This document shows positions 61,881-64,000 of a stretch of DNA of 64,000 nucleotides, piece after piece. Made by a program: the position numbers and the translations under genes. The notes under the pieces were generated by a model. It saw only the letters and a program-made list of their open reading frames with translations, was not told where the DNA came from and made no database searches. Positions within the stretch are counted from its first letter, which is position 1. Every line of letters begins with the position of its first letter. The stretch spans positions 62,001 to 126,000 of the forward strand of contig JBASRE010000050.1 in assembly GCA_049273695.1 (NCBI GenBank). Reading direction: 5' to 3'. This DNA is from UBA11740 sp049273695 (GTDB lineage: Bacteria > Acidobacteriota > Blastocatellia > Pyrinomonadales > Pyrinomonadaceae).

Positions 61881-62077
61881 TTCATTCACACCGGCTTTAG
61901 CCCGGTGATAACGAAGAAACGAGACAAAGAACCGTTTTAACGGTTTCCTCTTCGAAGTCCTAACATGACACTCTAAAGAATGAGCAAGTTATGTCATCTG
62001 TCACGGGGACAAACCGTTGAAACGGTTTCCAACTTCTTGCCGTGCCCGACACCGGGCTAAAGCCCGGTGTGAATGAA
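61881..62077. repeat. Long-range inverted repeat with inner palindromes
   Basis: The outer arms 'ttcattcacaccggctttag' (61881 on) and 'ctaaagcccggtgtgaatgaa' (to about 62077) are near-perfect inverted repeats. The interior holds 'aaccgttttaacggtttcc' (about 61930) and 'aaaccgttgaaacggtttcc' (about 62011), two related palindromes. It fills most of the gap between the NTF2-like and GIN-domain genes. Confidence 0.85.
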
Positions 62078-62111
62078 AGCACGGCAAGTAAGCAGTTAGG
62101 GAGGAAGCAAC

Positions 62112-62834
62112 ATGTACAAAATTCGTGGCGTTCTGCTCGGGGCCGGCGTTATCGGTCTCGCGTGGCTGTCTTTGGCTGTCCAACCAACGAAAACTCAGAT
62201 GGAGCCGGTGGTAAGCGTGGCACCACGCCAAGGAGTGCCGCTCGCGCCGTTCACCTCAGTAGAGTTGAATGGCGTCAAAGCCGTCCTTCAATACGGATCT
62301 CCACAGCGAGTGACGATGCTCAAAGGCAGTGAAGATGTTTCCCGGATAGCGGTCACCCAGGAGCGGCTGGTCATCGACAAATGCCGGGACAAGTGTCCAC
62401 GGGGATACGAAATTCAAGTTGAGATTGTGACGCCGCTCATCAATGCCATTGCGGTTGCCAACGGCGGCCTGATCGAAAGTCGAGGGGACTTCCCGCTTCA
62501 GCCGGCCATGAGTCTCGCCGTCAGACACGGTGGCACAGTTGACGCCCGGACAATTTCAGCGAACAACATCACTGCTGCAGTCGCGCAGGGTGGGAGAATT
62601 CTCGCTAGCCCGCAAGTGACAATGGTCGCCAGCGTCTCCAACGGCGGCGTAATTACTTATTGGGGGAACGCGCAAGTCACGTCATCGACCGAACATGGAG
62701 GAGCGGTCACCAAAGGCGCCGCCGGCGATCTGGACAAACCTCTGTCTGATGTCGAGGCGCCGGATTCGTGCTCGCCCAATGTCCCGGCGCCTCCGCCAGT
62801 TCGTGCAAAGCGTTCGCGGACAATTGTTATCTAA
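62112..62834 (+). CDS. Exported GIN-domain (DUF2807-like) protein
   Basis: 240 residues from ATG 62112, with GGGAGGAA upstream. The signal peptide covers about residues 1-22. The remainder has the head-GIN pattern of short beta strands separated by glycine turns (FTSVELNGVKAVLQYGS, VANGGLIESRGDF, VRHGGTVDARTI, VAQGGRILASP, VSNGGVITYWGNA), suggesting a right-handed beta-helix. The C-terminus has a Pro-rich segment. Probably a surface protein. Confidence 0.82.
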   Translation: MYKIRGVLLGAGVIGLAWLSLAVQPTKTQMEPVVSVAPRQGVPLAPFTSVELNGVKAVLQYGSPQRVTMLKGSEDVSRIAVTQERLVIDKCRDKCPRGYEIQVEIVTPLINAIAVANGGLIESRGDFPLQPAMSLAVRHGGTVDARTISANNITAAVAQGGRILASPQVTMVASVSNGGVITYWGNAQVTSSTEHGGAVTKGAAGDLDKPLSDVEAPDSCSPNVPAPPPVRAKRSRTIVI

Positions 62835-62915
62835 CGATTGGTGACAGGATTGCGGTCGTGTTGTTGCAGCCTGTTTGTTTAAGCTGAACCCGCAGCTGTC
62901 GAGCGAGTTCCGACG

Positions 62916-64000
62916 ATGAGAATTTTCCTGATTCTGGCAATTGTGTGCGCGGCACTCTCGCTTTACGTCGCTCCTCCACCGCAAACTGCAAACGCGCAGG
63001 CGAACTCAGCAAAGGAACTCACCGGACTTTGGGAAGCAAAGGAACGCTTCGGTCCCGAGGTGCGCGGGACTTTGTTTATTCGGCAGACGGGTGACCGCTG
63101 GGAAGCGGAAATCGCGGGGCGTTTCGCACCGGTGAAAATTGAACGCGATTCCGTCTCGTTCGAGTTGCCGGATGGGCAAGGCAAGTTTCGCGGCAAGTTC
63201 GATCCGCGCCGCACAAAACTTGTCGGGCATTGGACTCAACCGCAAGGCGTTGAAATCTCTCCTCTCGCATCGCCCGTTACGCTCACAAAACATGGAGGTG
63301 AGTGGCGTGGAAATGTAGCGCCGCTGGATGACGCGCTCACTTTCTATTTGATGATTAAAGAGCGCGCCGACGGCTCGATGGGCGCATTCCTACGCAATCC
63401 TGAACGTCATCTCGGCTGGTTTAGATATCGGGCTGACCAAATCGAACGTGATGGAAAGTCGATAAAACTCTTTGCCGCGAACCAGGGCAATGAGAAAGGA
63501 AGGGTCATCGCTGAGGGCACTTACAACCCTGACGCCGGATTGCTGTCGATCTATTTTGAACGCGGAGGGACTTACGAATTCAGACGAGTGCCGTCTGATG
63601 CAACAAGCAACTTCTATCCGCGCGGGCGTCCCAACGAAAGATACCGATACGCGTCGCCTCCGGTGCTTGAAGACGGCTGGCCGACCGGCACTCTCGAAGA
63701 AGTGGGAATCTCCCGCGCCGCGATAGAAAAATTTATCCAGATGGTAAGTGACACGCCGATGGACGCGGCCAACGCTCGCGAAGACCACGGGATCCTGATC
63801 GCGCGGCACGGCAAACTTGTCCTGGAAGAATACTTTCACGGCGAACATCGCGAGAAGCCGCACGACACGCGCTCGGCCTCAAAGAGCGTCGGTTCAGACA
63901 TGACCGGTGCGGCGATCTATTCCGGCATTCCGATCAAGACCACCGATTTCGTTTATCAAATCATGAACGGCGGAACATTTCCGCCCGGACTTGAAGCGCG
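62916..64000 (+). CDS. Exported serine hydrolase, beta-lactamase/class C PBP family (5' part)
   Basis: 361 codons are visible and the frame is open at the right edge. The signal peptide ends near NAQANS. A beta-rich N-terminal region of about 215 residues (LTGLWEAKERFGPEVRGTLF, then repeated lipocalin-like strands) precedes the serine hydrolase domain, which begins near LEEVGISRAAIEKFI. The active-site SxxK motif appears as RSASKSVG. The later YxN motif and H/KTG box lie beyond the window. Members include esterases, D-aminopeptidases and beta-lactamases. Confidence 0.85.
   Translation, partial: MRIFLILAIVCAALSLYVAPPPQTANAQANSAKELTGLWEAKERFGPEVRGTLFIRQTGDRWEAEIAGRFAPVKIERDSVSFELPDGQGKFRGKFDPRRTKLVGHWTQPQGVEISPLASPVTLTKHGGEWRGNVAPLDDALTFYLMIKERADGSMGAFLRNPERHLGWFRYRADQIERDGKSIKLFAANQGNEKGRVIAEGTYNPDAGLLSIYFERGGTYEFRRVPSDATSNFYPRGRPNERYRYASPPVLEDGWPTGTLEEVGISRAAIEKFIQMVSDTPMDAANAREDHGILIARHGKLVLEEYFHGEHREKPHDTRSASKSVGSDMTGAAIYSGIPIKTTDFVYQIMNGGTFPPGLEA

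Overview
The window looks like chromosomal DNA of a Gram-negative, aerobic member of the Acidobacteriota, most likely class Blastocatellia. This is inferred from gene content: an alternative complex III (ACIII) operon joined to an A2-type cytochrome c oxidase, two acidobacterial-style VWA proteins, a tricorn-type protease, and intergenic spaces packed with short palindromes. No rRNA or other phylogenetic marker is present to prove it.

Layout. 1-13747 (+) is one respiratory operon: actA (3' part), actB, actC, actD, actE, actF, an unnamed membrane protein, a SCO copper chaperone, then coxB (with fused cytochrome c), coxA, coxC and coxD. It should carry electrons from quinol through ACIII to the oxidase. 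13761-21387 is mostly minus-strand housekeeping: two zinc-ribbon proteins, a subtilase, rsmE, prmA, era and a fumarylacetoacetate-hydrolase-family gene (era overlaps both neighbours by ATGA), with a plus-strand fatty-acid desaturase. 21500-24640 is a decayed patch: a secreted FecR-like protein, a tRNA-Arg pseudogene, a palindrome-bounded element with a stub of a Y1 transposase, a truncated histidine kinase, a YitT-family gene, and a promoter-terminator unit that may encode a small RNA. 24633-47613 holds a porin, a CNNM/CorC-type membrane protein, tRNA-Arg(ACG), VWA proteins, tricorn protease, a YggX-like protein, a peroxiredoxin, a GAF protein with a proline-rich linker, an exported lamin-tail/DUF11 protein, a Tat-exported aminotransferase, an MBL-rhodanese protein, a large exported protein and a penicillin-acylase-family enzyme.

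47780-57527 (-) is an iron-sulfur molybdoenzyme locus (catalytic subunit plus a ferredoxin-NrfD fusion) that has been invaded. A DinB protein, a toxin-antitoxin pair and a membrane protein separate the two subunits. A single LRR-ROC-COR (Roco) gene sits at the 3' end of the catalytic gene between two 62-bp direct repeats; both repeats encode the catalytic subunit's C-terminus. 57816-64000 (+) has pilT, a LytS/LytTR two-component pair, two small exported proteins and the start of a serine hydrolase with an SxxK motif.

Main surprises. (1) The Roco gene looks like a one-gene insertion that regenerated the 3' end of its target; within the repeats the two base differences are synonymous. (2) Repeats have become protein: the same 'tgctcac' tandem repeat encodes the signal-peptide core of both ActE and SCO, and palindromic elements sit in frame inside prmA, actB and the molybdoenzyme gene. 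(3) Inverted repeats of at least ten unrelated sequence families fill most gaps between genes.
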